From NCBI GenBank assembly GCA_018662715.1, contig JABJFP010000110.1, positions 1-6,087 on the forward strand: DNA of 6,087 bases, written 5' to 3'. The notes beneath the pieces are model-generated. The model worked only from the letters and a program-made list of their open reading frames with translations, was not told the origin of the DNA and did not search any database. Shown here piece after piece: positions 4,808 to 6,087 of this stretch. Made by a program: the position numbers and the translations under genes. Numbering within the stretch: the stretch's first letter is position 1; every line of letters begins with the position of its first letter. Source of the DNA: Methanobacteriota archaeon. GTDB lineage: Archaea; Thermoplasmatota; Poseidoniia; Poseidoniales; Poseidoniaceae.

Positions 4808-6087
4808 ATGGATGAACTCTCGGACTGCGATGATTCGTCTTTTGATTCTGTTGAGCATTCTTATGACGCGCTTAAACGGAAATATAGTCGTAATCAACGA
4901 GAAATACGACGATTGAGAAACACCGTATCCTTTCAATTAGGCATCCACCTGACGACAGCCGTACGTCAACCTTGGCGATTGTTGGGTCTCCCGATTACTT
5001 TCCCCCTCCTTGCTCTAAAACTGGGTCTGCAACGTCTCGGAAAGCAATCTCTTAACCAACCAGATTTAGATGAGGCAACGGGCTTTGAAGAACGCAAGCA
5101 TTGCATTGTGTTGTTTCCCACCAACGGCGTTGGATTTGGACACTTCACACGAATGTATGCCGTAGCAAGATCGCTTCGAAAAGCAGACCCAACGCTCGAA
5201 ATCGTTTTTTTTACGCCGATGCCGACCTTGCACATTCTTTACAGCGAACAATTTCCTACGTATCATCTCGCAGGAAGATACAAACATGCTGACATGACAC
5301 CATCTCAATGGAATGGGTTAGTAGAAGACATGCTTCACATGGTTTTTGACATGCACCGTCCCAAATGGTTCATGTTCGACGGATCTTTTCCTTACAGAGG
5401 TATGCTAAATGCTGTCGCATCTCAACCCTTGATGAAAAAATGGTGGATGCGAAGGGGTTCGGTCAAGTCAAATAAATCGACTCCAGTGGATAGTTCTTCG
5501 TTCTTTGATGGCATTATCGTCCCTAGTGAAGGAATTGAGACTCAGAGGCAAGAAGACTTCCATGAGGTAGCTCCCATTATAGCCGTTGAACCAGAAGACG
5601 CTTGGGAACGAGGTTTCGCTCGCTCAAGGCTTTCTGTCCCTAATGAGGCAAGGGTTGTGTATGTTCAACTCGGAGCAGGACGAATTAATTCAATTGAAAA
5701 TGTTATTGAAAACGTTCTCACATCTCTATATTCCTATCCAGAAGTTTACGTCGTCCTCGGAGAATCTATGCTTGGAGAGCGACTATCTTTTACCCATGAG
5801 CGTTTGAGAGTCATACGCGATTATCCCAACGCTATGTATGCCAATGCTTTCGATGCGTCTATTCAGGCTGGAGGCTACAACTCCTATCAGGAAATGAGAA
5901 CCTTTGGGATTCCCACACTTTTCATTCCAAATACAGACACAGGCATGGATGACCAAGTTGCGCGATGTAGAACATCTGAGAAGGAAGGATGGGGTATCGT
6001 TAATCATTCCATCACGATGGAGGACCTGAAAAAAGACATTGGAATTCTATTCCAAATTAAGCCGACCCTGAAAAGTAATCAATCTAA
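4808..6087 (+). CDS. MurG/GT28-like glycosyltransferase (GT-B fold), 3' end beyond window
   Basis: An open frame of 426 codons runs from ATG 4808 to the window edge with no stop, so it is 3'-partial. Residues 18-42 are charged and helical (possible short coiled coil), followed by SFQLGIHL (41-48) and a hydrophobic amphipathic stretch (56-77) that may attach the protein to the membrane. The GT-B N-domain starts at CIVLFPTNGVGFGHFTRM (99-116), with the Gly-rich G-x-G-H loop of GT1/GT28 enzymes, then IVFFTP (132-137). The C-domain begins at VVYVQLGAGR (283-292). Its donor site shows ASIQAGGYNSYQEM (350-363) and FGIPTLFIPN (366-375), matching the GG-x-x-S-x-x-E and G-x-P-x-x-x-x-P pattern of MurG-type enzymes. 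D381 and Q383 follow as in the family. The product is probably an inverting glycosyltransferase in glycan assembly; substrates unknown. An in-frame TGA at 4796 limits the start to 4808, which has only a weak purine-rich site upstream. It is probably co-transcribed with the PP-loop gene. Confidence 0.85.
   Translation, partial: MDELSDCDDSSFDSVEHSYDALKRKYSRNQREIRRLRNTVSFQLGIHLTTAVRQPWRLLGLPITFPLLALKLGLQRLGKQSLNQPDLDEATGFEERKHCIVLFPTNGVGFGHFTRMYAVARSLRKADPTLEIVFFTPMPTLHILYSEQFPTYHLAGRYKHADMTPSQWNGLVEDMLHMVFDMHRPKWFMFDGSFPYRGMLNAVASQPLMKKWWMRRGSVKSNKSTPVDSSSFFDGIIVPSEGIETQRQEDFHEVAPIIAVEPEDAWERGFARSRLSVPNEARVVYVQLGAGRINSIENVIENVLTSLYSYPEVYVVLGESMLGERLSFTHERLRVIRDYPNAMYANAFDASIQAGGYNSYQEMRTFGIPTLFIPNTDTGMDDQVARCRTSEKEGWGIVNHSITMEDLKKDIGILFQIKPTLKSNQS

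Noticed and set aside
4655..5308. Minus-strand frames of 80-93 codons under the start of the last glycosyltransferase
   Set aside because: They lie opposite a 426-codon frame with clear GT-B motifs, have no recognisable domains, and overlap each other in different frames; they are shadows.
5586..6007. Short frames on both strands (5586-5807 plus, 5783-6007 minus) in the right-hand part
   Set aside because: Both are out of frame with the glycosyltransferase C-domain, which carries the donor-binding motifs over the same bases.

Overview
The window is compact, intron-free prokaryotic DNA. It uses ATG and GTG starts, GAGGAG-type ribosome binding sites, and overlapping or closely spaced genes. 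Base composition is roughly balanced. No rRNA, tRNA, transposase or CRISPR array was seen, and no marker gene fixes the lineage, so the organism is a bacterium or archaeon of unknown phylum. Gene content points to a surface or secreted polysaccharide (glycan) biosynthesis locus, an accessory type of region.

Layout, left to right. (1) At the left edge there may be the start of a divergent minus-strand gene (1-147) that leaves the window. (2) A plus-strand GT4 glycosyltransferase (246-1232) follows. (3) It meets a minus-strand pair tail to tail with a 25-base overlap: a second GT4 glycosyltransferase (1208-2320) lying downstream of, and overlapping by 4 bases, an extended-SDR nucleotide-sugar epimerase/dehydratase (2317-3267). 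(4) A 108-base divergent intergenic region (3268-3375) separates that pair from a plus-strand pair. (5) The plus-strand pair is a PP-loop ATP-pyrophosphatase with a QueC-like four-cysteine site (3376-4734) and a GT-B, MurG/GT28-like glycosyltransferase that runs off the right edge (4808-6087).

How they may work together (inference): the epimerase supplies a nucleotide sugar, three different glycosyltransferases add sugars to a growing glycan, and the PP-loop enzyme performs an ATP-dependent modification, perhaps on a sugar or glycan-linked group. The PP-loop protein is the least explained and most interesting gene. It pairs a QueC-type zinc motif with an unusual N-terminal half and sits among sugar genes; no queuosine gene is visible in the window.

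A second point of interest is the start of the last gene. Its frame can be traced back to an ATG overlapping the end of the PP-loop gene, but an in-frame TGA lies between that ATG and the start used here.
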